Source: Symsagittifera roscoffensis (taxonomy: Eukaryota; Xenacoelomorpha; Acoela; Convolutidae). Taken from it: 64,000 nt of DNA. The stretch is from the NCBI RefSeq assembly GCF_963678635.1, contig NC_087067.1:49023618-49087617 (forward strand). Direction: 5' to 3'. Each line of letters opens with the position of its first letter. The first letter of the stretch is position 1. The position numbers and the translations under genes are program-made. Shown piece after piece: positions 12,801 to 23,867 of this stretch. A model generated the notes under the pieces. That model searched no databases. It worked only from the letters and a program-made list of their open reading frames with translations, and was not told the origin of the DNA.

Positions 12801-13747
12801 AATGTGAATAAGAAGGTTGTATTGAAATTTCAGGACGAGGCGGCGGGAAAAATCATTGAAGAATTCATCGCGTTGAAACCAAAGCTCTACTCGTTGAAAT
12901 ATGCAGGTTAGTATTGAAAAAAGCACTTCTCCAAGTCCCCTCCATTTCTTTACATTAAGGGTTCCATCTCTAGGTTTTTGGATCTTGTTGGGACCAAATT
13001 ATTAACATTTGTTGATCCCTGTTTCATCATTCATCATTTAAAATGTTTTAAACAAATACTCAGCACAAACGCACTTTTGTAACTTTTGAATTGAACAAAT
13101 TTAAAATTTTGACATGGAATGTTTTTTTGATAATGACACGATTTGGAATTTTTATAATTTGGAATGAATTAAGATATTTAAACTTTTTGGAATTGAAAAG
13201 TTTGGATTGTTATTAGATATTGAGTTTTTAAAATATTCAGATTTGAGAACCGTTTTCGATATTAATACTAGAACTGGGCTTGCGAATTTTTATGGGCTTA
13301 CAAAGCTAAAAATATGTTTTTGGGCTAATCTTTGTTCTTCATTTAGATTTAACTAGCAAGAGGAGTGCAAAAGGAGTGGCGCAACACTCCCAGCAGCAAC
13401 TTACACACCAGAGTTTCAGGGACACATGACTGAGGGGAAAAACCCTTCGCATATACAACTACTCAATAAAATCGAAAGCCCATACCAACATAACCATAGC
13501 GCAGAACCGAATTGCCCTTTCACCCTTCGATATATTCGACGGGATAGCTACATTGCCCTTTGGACACAGCTATATAGAAGAAATTGTGTTCTTCGAGGCC
13601 ATTGCTGAAGAAAGCGAGTGGGCAAACTCACAGTTTACAAATACCCCGAATTATAGCAGCGAAAACAGCGAAAGCTGGCAATCAACGGAACTCCGCGTCT
13701 CAGATTGGGGCTTTCTTCAAGAAAGCTATACGGAGGAAGAGCTTTAA
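9814..13747 (+). pseudogene. Protein-primed family B DNA polymerase (Polinton PolB) remnant
   Basis: Domains appear in order. The N-terminal conserved block is at 9814-10005 (AINTFGSHGSGW). A Cys/His block ICRKCFHTCSS leads into the exonuclease region with YFDLELL (10244-10957). A segment with LGEYHDVYLATDVLLLASVF follows (11352-11687). The palm motif A reads LLNIDANNLYG, and motif B-like lysine helix residues follow (11657-12457). Motif C is LLYSDTDSFIY (12498-12911). A C-terminal block with THQSF and IATLPFGHSYIEE lies at about 13345-13747. Full-length Polinton PolB is usually 1,000-1,300 residues, and the span here is compatible. The enzyme would copy the element from a protein primer. Motifs A and C are well preserved, but the gene is broken in several places. 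Confidence 0.85.
12912..13344 (+). other. AT-rich interruption inside the polymerase region
   Basis: Polymerase similarity stops near 12908 and resumes near 13345. The intervening ~430 bp is AT-rich and without coding features. It begins with a GT-type sequence and ends after a T-rich tract with AG, so it could be an intron or an inserted segment. Confidence 0.4.
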
Positions 13748-13759
13748 GAAGAAAGCGCA

Positions 13760-16700
13760 GCTAGCAGTTCAAGAGATCCTCAGCCTATCAATAACCCATT
13801 TATTCTAACAGAAACGTCTGTTACTTCTAGTCAGAAAAAAAGGAGAAAACTTGATAAAACTGATCAATAAAATCTTTTCACTTAAAAATGTCGGCTAAAT
13901 TGCCTTGTTACTGGGAGTTACGGCTGTGCATTTGTAAATATAAAACATTCAGCAAACATTGTTTTATGTTAAATAGACTGGCGCAAAAAAGAGACTGGTA
14001 ATTGCAACTTACCCTTGAAGCAGGAGCGAAGGATTTCGTAATTAGTTTCTCAAAGTAAGCTAATAGTAAGGCTAAAAAAATCAAAATGGGATAAGTCGAA
14101 AATAAGGCAGAGCTGGAAATAAGTTTGAGAATAAAATAAGAAAAAGAAACGAACAATAATTACCAAAAATTTTTAAAAGGAATTATGAATGGTACTTCAT
14201 GTAAACTCATATGTATATGAACAAAAAGGATTAGCTTTTAGGTAAAAACAAGCGAGAAAACCGCAGCCGGATATACCCATTTTTATTTAGTGGTGGGAAA
14301 GTTTGGAAGGGATTAAATTTAACCACCGCGCGAAAATAAATATCAAAGTATTTTGTCCGTCGGGTGTCCTAAGAGAGGGGTCTTTTTATTTTGGGCAGGT
14401 TACTTTGGGGTCTTTAAAAAGATGGGTCCTTTTGGACCCTACTTTTGGTAGGACCCCAAAGAGCCCTGCCGTCGAAAAGACCCCCCCCCCCACCTAAGGA
14501 CATACGGCGGATTACAATACTACTCATTTACAAATACCTTGTGAAAAGAACTTTGTTAGAAAAGAACTTTGAAAAGAACTAATTTTATCTGACAGAGCTT
14601 ATCTGTACCTCATTTAGGCCAACGTCTTACAAATCAATTGTACAGTTGTTGGTATGATTTTAAGTTTTCTAATGATTTTGGCAGTTATGGTTGCTTAGAT
14701 GACCTAGCACAAAAAGTTTCCAGATGTTTGAGCAATGCAACTTAACAATTAAAACAAATTATCAAGAAAAAAACTGTAGATCAATTCCCCGCCTGACCAC
14801 AATGTTAAAAAAGTGGCCTGAATAAAAAACATCCCGAGCATAAATATTTCTCACTTTTTTCGAATTTGGAATTGTATCAATTGCATGAACTCTATGATGA
14901 AAAAAATTGTTTCAAAAGAGACAAATTGTTCAGTTTTAGAACTATTTAGAACACTTTGAAGGCATTTTAAGTTGGTTGAGCTTGTTTTGATTAATGACTT
15001 TGTAAAAAATTCTCAATTGAACCAAATCTTCAGCTGATTGATTTCAAAAATTTTCAATTTCAAGACGTGCAGGTCTTCATAAAATCCTTTTCATACACAT
15101 TTGTTAATTTCATATCAACTTGCGTAATAGATACTTTTTGTAAATTATTTTTGGGAGAAAAGTGGTAACAATCGCAAAAACTCTATTATGAAAAAATTTG
15201 TTCCAAATGGACATATGGGTCAGTCTTAGAATTTTTAAGAGTTTTTTGAGGCATTTCAAATTTGAAGAGTTTGCTGTTTTTAATTAATAATTTTGTGGGT
15301 AGTTTCCATTTCGTGATTTTTTTTGCTATAGTTTAATCCGGAAACCAATTTCTCACTTCATTTATGCAATATAAAGATCGCAAATATATCATGATGTATC
15401 CGAGTATAATGATCATTATACAACTGAATATAATTTTAACATGAAATTTTTCATAAAACTGACTTAGCATCGAGGATTAAGAAAAAATTAAAAATTATAC
15501 TATTTATTCAAATCTACTATTTTTATTCAAAGTCAGTAATTTTTATTCCTTCAGCCGTAGCAGATTTTTAAGCAAAAGAATTAATTTCATTGTTAATTTT
15601 GTCAGAAAATTAATCTGTTTTGACGATCTGTATTTAAAGTTTTATTCGGAAAACTTTTTTTCACACGAAAAGAAATTTGATTTTTCTTGCTATTCAAAAC
15701 ACAGTAATCACCTTGCAATTTCATATGAAATTTTTGTGAAGTGAGTCTCCTTGAGAACAACTGCATATCAAACCATTCGAGCAAATTTTTGACAAATATC
15801 CGAAAGATTACCGTATTTGGGACTAAACCCCATAATAGAAGATAAATTGTTGTAAGGTTTTTCAGTTTGTAGGGTTTATTATATTGTACAGCAGCATCAA
15901 ATGAAGCAATTCTTGGTTGGATTGCATGAAACAAAAGCCTGAAATATCTTCAAAGTTTTATAACACACTAGATTTGTTCGAAACGGACAGAAACGTTCAA
16001 GCCTGTAAGAATCAAAGTTTTTTCTTAGTTTTCATGGTAAAATTATAAAAAAATGAGTAGTCCAATTTATTTGAAACATTGAGAAAATCTTAAGCAAGAT
16101 CAACATTCTAATCTAAATTTCAATTCCAGTTAGGATATGAAAGCTTAAACAAAACCCTTAAACAACGTAGGATTTTAGAGGTGTTTGCAAGAATAAGTTA
16201 AAATTGAGTAAATTCCATATTCTTATCCAAATTTTAAACCAAATTAAAAGATCAAAAAATAGAAAATAAGTCCCGAACATTTTAAATTGATAAATTTTAT
16301 GCTAATAGCGCAACATAAATTAATGGTCAGTAGTTTTCCGATTGCAATCATCCCAAAAAAAAGGAAGTAAGGAGAAAAACGGATCTCCAAAAAATGCTTT
16401 TCTAGAAGATCAGTGTGGACTACGAAGTTGCGAGTAGCCAACAGTAGAAGTCTTGAAAATCTCAAACTTATCTCCATTACAAGTTTCGATGAAAGATTTC
16501 AGTTCCTCCGTTTCAATATATACAACATAAAAAATTCCATTTTTCTGTTTCAACAAAATTTTTGACCATTTGGTACAGCATTGACACTCACGAGCCGGAC
16601 AGTTTTATGAAATTCGTCATTTTCTCCGGAATTTTAAAAGAAAGAGGTCTTTCCTTTGACAAAAAAATAAAACTTTGATTTATTTGACAACCTAAAATCT

Positions 16701-17088
16701 CGCAGTCACCTTGCACTTTAAAATCCAACTTACCTGAACTGGGTCTCTCCTCGATAATAACCTCAAATTAGTATTTTAACTCAAAATTTTGACAAATATC
16801 CAAAAAAATAAAATATTTTAGACCATGTCTCCTAACAGCCCTAACAGTCTCCTGACAAATTAGTAATTTAGCTCAAAATTTTGACAAATATCCAAAAAAC
16901 TAAAATATTTCAGACCATGTCTCCTAACAGAAAAATATTTTGTAAGGTTTCGTCAGGTAATTGGTTTCTTTAGTTTATTTGATAGTTAAATGACACCAAC
17001 TGAAGCAATACTTAGTTGGTTTGCAAAAACCAAATTTTTATAAAATCTTCGAAGAATGTTGAATACACTTGTTCTGAAAGAATCGTAG
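13760..17088. other. AT-rich gene-free stretch with decayed internal duplications
   Basis: No coding or RNA gene is visible. The region contains loosely repeated blocks: sequence at about 14.87-15.05 kb resembles about 15.16-15.33 kb, and about 15.63-16.0 kb resembles about 16.63-17.08 kb. A short run of C lies at about 14481-14492. Confidence 0.45.
16764..16930. repeat. 92-bp tandem duplication
   Basis: Two near-identical units start at 16764 and 16856 (both begin caaattagta) and both end in accatgtctcctaacag. The divergence between them is a few bases, so this duplication is younger than the surrounding decayed repeats. Confidence 0.8.
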
Positions 17089-17288
17089 NNNNNNNNNNNN
17101 NNNNNNNNNNNNNNNNNNNNNNNNNNNNNNNNNNNNNNNNNNNNNNNNNNNNNNNNNNNNNNNNNNNNNNNNNNNNNNNNNNNNNNNNNNNNNNNNNNNN
17201 NNNNNNNNNNNNNNNNNNNNNNNNNNNNNNNNNNNNNNNNNNNNNNNNNNNNNNNNNNNNNNNNNNNNNNNNNNNNNNNNNNNNNNNN
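17089..17288. other. Assembly gap (200 N)
   Basis: Exactly 200 N, which is likely a placeholder length. Reading frames that cross it are meaningless. Confidence 0.99.
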
Positions 17289-18090
17289 CTTAGGACATTT
17301 GCTACCACATCTGGATTCTTAGACATAAACACCCATAATTAGACGGATACTTTTAAGTCATATAATTTTTTTAATCTCAAATAGAGATATATTGAGAAAA
17401 AATTGCAATATAGCAAAAAGCATAAAAAGCAATATATAACCTTTGTGCATTTATTGCTCAAGTAAAGGGAAAAACCACGATTGCAAGAGCACTATTTGCA
17501 AGACTTTTTGAAATAATTTCTTTTTCATTATTAAAATTTTTTTCGAGTGCTCATAAGTTTCATCGACTGCTGAAAGAAAAATTTCAGAAGTTAGAAAACT
17601 ATCTAATATTCAAGACGACAACAGCGAGTGTACAACAATTAAATGTACAAAAAACTCACCCACTTCATCAAAAACCAATACAAAACATAACATGTAACAA
17701 AACAAGAGCAGCATAAAATCAATATAAGCAAATAATAGAACAAACTCAACCTAAACGTGTCGTTCCGAAACGATAATGTTCGAGATTATCATACACAGAT
17801 AGGCAGGAGCTCTACAGCGGAATAGCAGTTCCATCTCAGTTTCCTCAGTCTCTACCCCCTGGACCAGATCTATGATTACCTCATCCTTCTCCTGAACCCT
17901 CATCTTTTTTAACGTCTAACAGAAACTCAAATGAAATCGATGTTTCAAAGCTTTAATTAATTATTAACAACCCCAAATCATCATTACGAGGCCAAACTGT
18001 GCATTGGATAGACACACAATTTTGTGTCTGTTTGTTCCTGGATTCCAGAAACTAATCGTTAAACATGTTCCAAAATGTCAGTGGATTCCA
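17289..18090. other. Gene-free stretch after the gap
   Basis: AT-rich sequence with a less AT-rich patch at about 17.8-17.92 kb. I see no gene or known element. Confidence 0.4.
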
Positions 18091-18099
18091 TTTACTGAA

Positions 18100-18345
18100 T
18101 TTTCACGGATTCCGCGTACAAACAATTGTATGTAAATTTTGTCAGCACATTTATTGTGTCGCGGAATCCGCAACAAGCGAATATAGCTAGTTGTTCTGGA
18201 TTCCGCAACTGTAAGTGGATTTCGCAAAATGTAAATGGAATCCCAATTGTAAGTGGAATCCGCAAACTGTAAGTACAAAATACAAGTGGAATTCCCAAAT
18301 AAACGTAGAATCGGCAAACCGTGAGTGGATTCCGAATTTTGTTAA
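18100..18345 (+). repeat. Short degenerate tandem repeats, unit about 20-25 bp
   Basis: The phrases gtggattccgcaa and gtaagtggaatccg recur about eight times with drift. The same phrase appears in reverse complement at about 19123-19190, on the other side of the 164-bp array. Confidence 0.6.
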
Positions 18346-18564
18346 TTACTGATCTTGCATATGAACAATTAAAAGCTAGAGCTGGATTTCTTATCTCTAG
18401 CAAGGAGGAAGTTAAGAGCAAGGACTTAACCATTGTCAACGGAATCCACGAACAAATCTTAAATATTGGTCAAATAAATCGGTGAATGTCATCTTTTATT
18501 AATTGGGATACATATCTCAGAAAACAATTTTTAGGATCATAGTTTAGGAATCAGAACCGAAAAA

Positions 18565-19035
18565 ATTCATTATTTTGAGTCATTGGGATGGGAGTGTTTA
18601 GAAACAAAACACACAGCATATCGCCGATTTATGTCAGTAATTGGGATTCTATCGATCCCAATTACTGGTCAGTTTTTGGGATTGATGGAAACCCAAATAC
18701 TGGAATAATATGGAATAAATCTGGAAAAATTCGATATTTGGAGTCATTGGGTTGAGAGTGTTCAGAAACACAACGCACAGCATATCGCCGATTTATGTCA
18801 GTATTTGGGATTCCATTCGTCCCAGATACTGATCAGTTTTTGGGATTGATGGAAACCCAAATACTGGAATAATATGGAATAAATATGGAAAAAAATCATT
18901 ATCTGGAGTCATTGGATTGAGAGTGTTTAGAAACACAATGCACAGCATATCGCCGAAACAGGTCATTGTTTGGGATTTCATCGATCCCAAATACTAGTCA
19001 GTATTTGGGATTCTATTAATCCCAAACCTTGATCT
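18565..19035. repeat. Tandem array, period 164-165 bp, about three copies
   Basis: The landmark agcatatcgccga occurs at about 18615, 18779 and 18944, giving periods of 164 and 165 bp. Each unit also carries a ggagtcattgg phrase, a gagtgttcagaaacacaa-like phrase and a short internal inverted motif built on tttgggat and atcccaaa. Copies differ by several percent. A fourth partial unit trails off near 19030. Confidence 0.8.
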
Positions 19036-19119
19036 AGTAAATTCCTATTCTAGTCGAATCAAATCATGTAATTAAAAGATATAATTGTAAACGCTATTAC
19101 ATATATACATATATGTTAC

Positions 19120-19195
19120 GGAATCCGCAAACAAAATGCGGGTTTCACTTACACTTTACGGATTCCGCTTACAGTTGCGGTTTCCGCGACAGCAC
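19120..19195 (-). repeat. Inverted copy of the ccgcaactgtaag repeat
   Basis: Bases about 19161-19183 are the reverse complement, with few changes, of the unit at 18198-18220. Together they bracket the 164-bp array as an inverted pair. Confidence 0.55.
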
Positions 19196-19224
19196 AATTG
19201 AACTATACACATGTCTTTTTGTTT

Positions 19225-21150
19225 GTTTGAAGACTCCACAAACTGTTTTGGACTAACGGAGATTATGTCGCGGCGCGACTCATGTCCAGACTTTCCCGAC
19301 CTTAAGTCCAGACTTTCCAGACAAAAACTTTCAGCGCGACTATGCCATTTGGGTCTGAATCCGGATGTGGCGCGATCCTTAAAGTATGGACATGAGTCGC
19401 GCCGTGGGCTGCGAAAGTCTGGACATACCAAAATTTGGTCGCGCCGTGGGCTGCGAAAGACCCAAATTGCATAGTTGCGCCGAGAGTTTGAGTCTGGAAA
19501 GTCTGGACATAAGGTCTGGAAAGTCTAGACGTGAGTTGCGCCGTGGGCTGCGAAAGTCTCGACTTACCAAAATTTGATCGCGAAAGTCCGGACATGGTTC
19601 GCGAAAGTCTGGGCATTGGGTCGCAAAATCTAAACACAAACTTTCGCGACCCATGTCCAGACTTTCGCGGCCAAATTTCGGTTTGTCCAGACTTTCGCAG
19701 CCCATGGCGCGACTCATGTCCAGACTTTCCAGACCTTATGTCCAGACAGATTTTCCAGACTCAAACTCTCGGAGCGACTTTGCATTTTGGGTCTAAATCC
19801 GGATGCAGCGCAATTTTTAGCGCGACTCATGTCCAGACTTTCCAGACCTTATTTCCAGACTATTCAGACTCAAACTATCGTTTTTGTCTAGACGCTTTTT
19901 TTGTCCAAGATATGATCCGAAAAAACACCACTGAAAATGAAGTTGTCAATCAAAAAACTCAAAAACACATTCACCACGGTGGCGAAGAAGTAGTTCTTGG
20001 TTGCGCCGTATCCGCATCGGTCTGGAAAATCGCGCCGTCTCCGCCTTGGTCTGGAAAATCATGCCGTCTCCACCCTGGTCTTGAAAGTGGCACTAAACCC
20101 ACTTCAGTTGCCACGAATGTAATCTTGGTCACGCCGCCTCCGCTTCGGTCTAAAAAATTGCGCCGTCTCCGTCTTGGTCTGAAAAGTCGCGCCGTCTCCG
20201 GTTTGGTCTGGAAAGTCACGTCGTCTCCGCCTTCGTAGCGAGGAATTGATTCTTGGTCAGGCCCTCTTCGCGATGGTCTCGAAAGTCGCCCCCTCTTCGC
20301 CTTGGTCTGAAAAGTCGCGCCGTCTCCGCGATGGTCTGGAAAGTTGCGCTGTCTCCGCCTTGTTCTGGAAAGTCGCGCCATATGCACCGTGGGCTGGGCT
20401 GATTCCACTCTGGTTGCTAAAGTCGCGCCGCATCCACCACGGTCGCAAAGAATTGTTTCTTAGTTGCGCCGTCTCCGCCTTGGTCTGGAAAGTCACGCCG
20501 TCTCATCCTTGGTCTGAAAAATCGCGCCGTCTCCGCCTTGGTCTAAAAAGTCGCGCGGTCTCCACTCTGAACGTGAAAGTCACGCCGCTTCTTCTACGGT
20601 CGCAAAGAATTGATTCTTGTTCGCGCCGTCTCCGCCTCGGTCTGGAAAGTCGCGCTGTCTCCACCTCGACCGTGAAAGTCTTGAAAGTGGACTTTTTGGT
20701 CGCGCTGGCCAGGCCGGTCGCGCCGTTGCTTTCTAGCCCTGAAAAACTAGCCCTGAAAAACTTTTTTTAAAGTCGCTCCGTCTCCATGTTGGTCTGGAAA
20801 GTCGCGCCTTCTCTTTCTAGGTCTGGAAAGTCTGGAAATGGCTAAGTTTGTCACGCCGTTTCCTGAGCCGCAGGGTCGCGCCGTATCCACCTCGGTCGCG
20901 AAAATCGCGCCTTAGTTTTTCGGTCGCGAAAGTCTGGAAATGGCAACTCTTGGTCGCGAGAGTCTGGACATACCAATTATGAGTCGCGATGTTTTGGTCG
21001 CGCCAACTCCGCTTCGGTCGCGATAGTTGCGGCGGATCATCATGGTCGCAAAAGTCTGGAAATGCCAGGTTTTGGTCGCCAAAGTCTGGACATGCCTAAC
21101 TTTGGTCTGGAAAGTCTGGACATGCCAAAATTTTGTCGCAAAAGTCTGGA
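19225..21150. repeat. GC-rich array of short palindromically arranged repeats
   Basis: About 1.9 kb stands out from the AT-rich surroundings by its GC content. In the first part (19.26-19.9 kb) the phrases catgtccagactttc and its complement gaaagtctggacatg alternate, together with ggtctggaaag. In the second part (19.97-20.85 kb) a unit of roughly 27-32 bp built from gtcgcgccgtctccgcc and ttggtctggaaa recurs about 25 times with variation. The last part (20.85-21.15 kb) mixes both unit types. Long open frames here (for example 19531-20238 and 20246-20770) arise from the repeat periodicity and encode no recognisable protein. Confidence 0.8.
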
Positions 21151-21169
21151 CATGAGTCTGGGACCTCGA

Positions 21170-21915
21170 CCCCGGTCCTAATGATGTATCGCCAGAAATA
21201 TCAACATCCGACGAACTGAGTAATCACCAGAACCCCTCACTAAATTCTACCCCAAGCAGATATCTTTCTAATTTTTGCAACAGCAAGACCAACCCACCAC
21301 TTCACTTATAAATGACACCAAGACCGATGCAAGCATCGATCCAGCATCTTCTGACAATCTCACTAATTCCGATAATGAGCAAGCTCCGCCAAACGAACTA
21401 TACCACAACTATTACACGTCTAAACACTTGTTTACATGTATTACACAACTATTGGCAAATTTCAAACTTAAGAAAATTAAAACCATAGAAAAACTATACA
21501 GAGAGGTCATCGACGGCATCATAATAACATTTTATTTCCTTACATGCCGCGCTTTGCACAGTACTCTTTAGGCTATGCACCAGAATGACAAGAACTCGTG
21601 ACTAGAAATTTTTTTACTCCGCATTTTCAAGTATTTTTTCAAAAATTTTACTTACCCACGACGTCTACCCGCAACTAGATCAAATGGTTTAACAAAATTC
21701 ATCCCTCAACCGCAAACAGAAGATCATTTCCCCACTAATGAATTGTCATTTTTTGTAAATTATTCTACAGCACAAAAACCTACCATTGAATGTATCCCTT
21801 GTTATGATCATTATACTCACAGGCCTAATCAAGATCGTTATGATCATTTCACGAAACTAAGAATCAATGAACAGAAATTTTTTTTTATACAAAACAAATA
21901 TGTTTTCCTGTGACA
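21170..21915 (+). other. Orphan coding-like stretches, unrecognised
   Basis: Three open stretches follow one another in different frames. The first starts near 21150 with PNDVSPEISTSDELS. The second (21275-21571) is 98 codons, Asn/Asp/Thr-rich at first and then NFKLKKIKTIEKLYREVIDG. The third, about 100 codons from about 21602 to 21915, reads YPRRLPATRSNGLTKFIPQ and CYDHYTHRPNQDRYDHF. Their composition is more coding-like than the surrounding intergenic DNA. They may be exons of an unknown gene or remnants of an unclassified element. No domain is recognised. Confidence 0.25.
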
Positions 21916-21964
21916 ACCAACAGAAACAATATTGAGCTACTACATGAAAATTACTACCTAAATT

Positions 21965-22309
21965 TTAAAACTCGCACCTAATATATACATAAACCAACCG
22001 AAGTAGCATTTTCAATTTTAACATCACAAGAAAGAGATACCAGTTGCAATAACATAACAAGTTTATGCCCTGAACAATCTCCCACACAAATACTTTACAA
22101 ACTTGTATAGAAATATCATCTATATATGAAACCACTGTATCAAAAAAATTCGAGTCAATCAAATCATTGTTCTCAATTTCTGAACCTTCATTATACTTCA
22201 TCCTTCTGAACTTCACGTATATCTTATTTTCTCTCAGATTAAGACCATATTTGCCAAATTTTTCCAGCAACTTCTCTTCTGCCCAGTGCTGTTTTGACAT
22301 CTCACGCAA
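21965..22309 (-). other. Orphan minus-strand ORF, 114 codons
   Basis: The open frame reads REMSKQHWAEEKLLEKFGKY, then LRENKIYVKFRRMKYNEGSE, and ends in a hydrophobic stretch (about residues 78-105) that could be membrane-spanning. No family is recognised. It abuts the Tc1/mariner insertion, which may have landed in or near it. It could be a chance ORF. Confidence 0.25.
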
Positions 22310-22445
22310 GTAAACTTAACTTCTAATTTATCTGAACAATCAGGTCAGCCTTTTGCGCAGGATCCACGCCTTGACAAAAGCGAACGCACAATGCATGTGC
22401 CATGTCCCCACTGAACAAAATCTAGATTCATCGATCACTCTAATA

Positions 22446-22479
22446 CAGGGTGTTTCAAATAAACTGTAATTTTATAAAA
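22446..22479. repeat. Left terminal inverted repeat of the Tc1/mariner element
   Basis: Begins cagggtgtttcaaat and is preceded by TA at 22444-22445. Confidence 0.9.
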
Positions 22480-22572
22480 CGCTATAACTTTTTTTTGAGA
22501 AGAGATAAATACACAATTTTTTCTGCACAAGATAGATAAGTGGCGGAGATTTGAATATCTGATAAAATTGTT

Positions 22573-23664
22573 TTATAAAAGATGCTGAAAGTGTCCGCCG
22601 TTTTGAGCAACACAGCTTTGTAACCTTTTCGTCAAATTTCTCAATGATTCTTCGATATTTTCGGGCGTTATTGTATTTCGGGCATCTTCTACAGTTTGCA
22701 TGAGTTCGTCAATACTTCGTGGATTCGCAGCATGAACAATTTTCCCCAGATGACCCCACAGCGAAAAATCCAGGGGATTCAGGTCCGGACTCTGAGGTGG
22801 CCAGGGTATAGGGGTTCGTCTACTTATAATTCTGTCGTTGAACTTTGTCCCAAGCCAACTGAGTACGCGTCCCGTGCAGTGACATGTGGCTCCGTCTTGC
22901 ATAAACCATATGCGCCTCAAGTTTCGTCGTTCTCGAAGAACTGGCCAGAGGTCGTGTTCCAGCATGTTCAGATACGAAAACTGGTTCAGTGTTATTGGTC
23001 GTTGCTGTTCGTCTACGAACCAAAACGGGCCAAGAACAGCTCCTTGAAGGAAACCCATCCAGCACATCACTTTCTTTTTGCCCTGGTACTTGCACTCCGC
23101 GTATTCTCTGGGGTTAACTAAACTCCATCTCCTATCGTTTTGAGAATTTGGAGAGCTGTCGAGCACCCACCACTTTTCGTCTGAGAAAATCACCCGTGAT
23201 GTGAAATCTGCCGCTGTTTCAATCTTGCTCAAGCACCAGACACCAAAAGTAAGTCTCAAGCCGAAGTTCGTCTCTTTAATTTGGTGTGTTTTGAGCACTT
23301 TGTAGGGCTTCATTTTGGCAGCTCTCGCGACTCTCCAAGTTGTGGTGCGGCTCAACCCCAAATCAGCTGCTGCTTTAGTTATTGAATCTTTAGGATGAAA
23401 ATCAAAGTGTCTTATAATACTGGCATTCGCTTCATCGGTTCCTGGTAACCCCGTTCCTTTTCGATGCTGCCCTTGAAATTTCGATAACCCGCCTCTTTCT
23501 TGGAACCGTTTCCACACTCTGATAAACTGCGTAAGTTGAAGTGTTGATGCAACGCGTGGGGCAATGTAATATTCATTGATATATCTTCTCCGAACTTCAG
23601 TTGGGGATTCTTAAATTGCAAACAAACAAATGATCCGTTTTTCTTCGTTTACTGTGAAAACCAT
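22573..23664 (-). pseudogene. Tc1/mariner transposase, DD41D, one premature stop
   Basis: Starting at the ATG at 23664 (MVFTVNEEKR), the frame runs 363 codons and is open apart from one UAA at codon 18 (23611-23613). Translation from an internal methionine at codon 50 (23517) gives 314 residues. Two helix-turn-helix modules are visible: one around residues 30-65 (RRRYINEYY onward) and one around residues 92-113 (SITKAAADLGLSRTTTWRV). The catalytic triad is D162 in VIFSDEKWW, D257 in WFMQDGATCH and D299 in SPDLNPLDFSLWG. The spacing between the second and third Asp is 41 residues (DD41D). The enzyme cuts and pastes the element at TA sites. The single stop near the start suggests a recently inactivated copy, or one usable only from an internal start. 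Confidence 0.9.
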
Positions 23665-23867
23665 TTCGTTGTTTTCATTTACGTATGAACAAATAGTTTA
23701 AAAAAATTTTTGTTGCGTGGAAGCGTGAAATTGTTGGAAAATCGCGGGTATTCACTATCGAGTTCAATTCATCAACGCAGTTTTTGAGTTTTATCAAATC
23801 TCCGCCGGTTCTACATAATATCATCGAATTTGAAGTCGAACTGATCAACAGTTATGAAATGAGAAGC

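Larger units (their letters stand above)
1..13760 (+). mobile_element. Polinton/Maverick element, decayed fossil, left end outside window
   Basis: A run of + strand segments matches the parts list of a Polinton: retroviral-type integrase (about 1.8-2.7 kb), minor-capsid-like protein (2.7-3.6 kb), small basic protein (3.6-4.05 kb), F54H12.2-like capsid protein (4.1-5.4 kb), adenain-type cysteine protease (5.4-5.8 kb) and a protein-primed family B DNA polymerase preceded by a zinc-finger ORF (9.2-13.75 kb). All parts share one strand and a plausible order, so I read them as one element of more than 13.8 kb. The left terminal repeat lies outside the window and I could not find a convincing right one. 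It is clearly broken, with many breaks spread over most genes, so it is an old copy. An alternative is two partial copies side by side, joined somewhere in 5.8-9.1 kb. Confidence 0.85.

Noticed and set aside
17012-17342. ORFs across the first gap
   Set aside because: They are made of N and cannot be interpreted. The same holds for those at 40065-40551.
19531-20770. Long ORFs of 174-235 codons in the GC-rich array
   Set aside because: They result from the short repeat units lacking stops in some frames. The proteins are repetitive and match no family I know.
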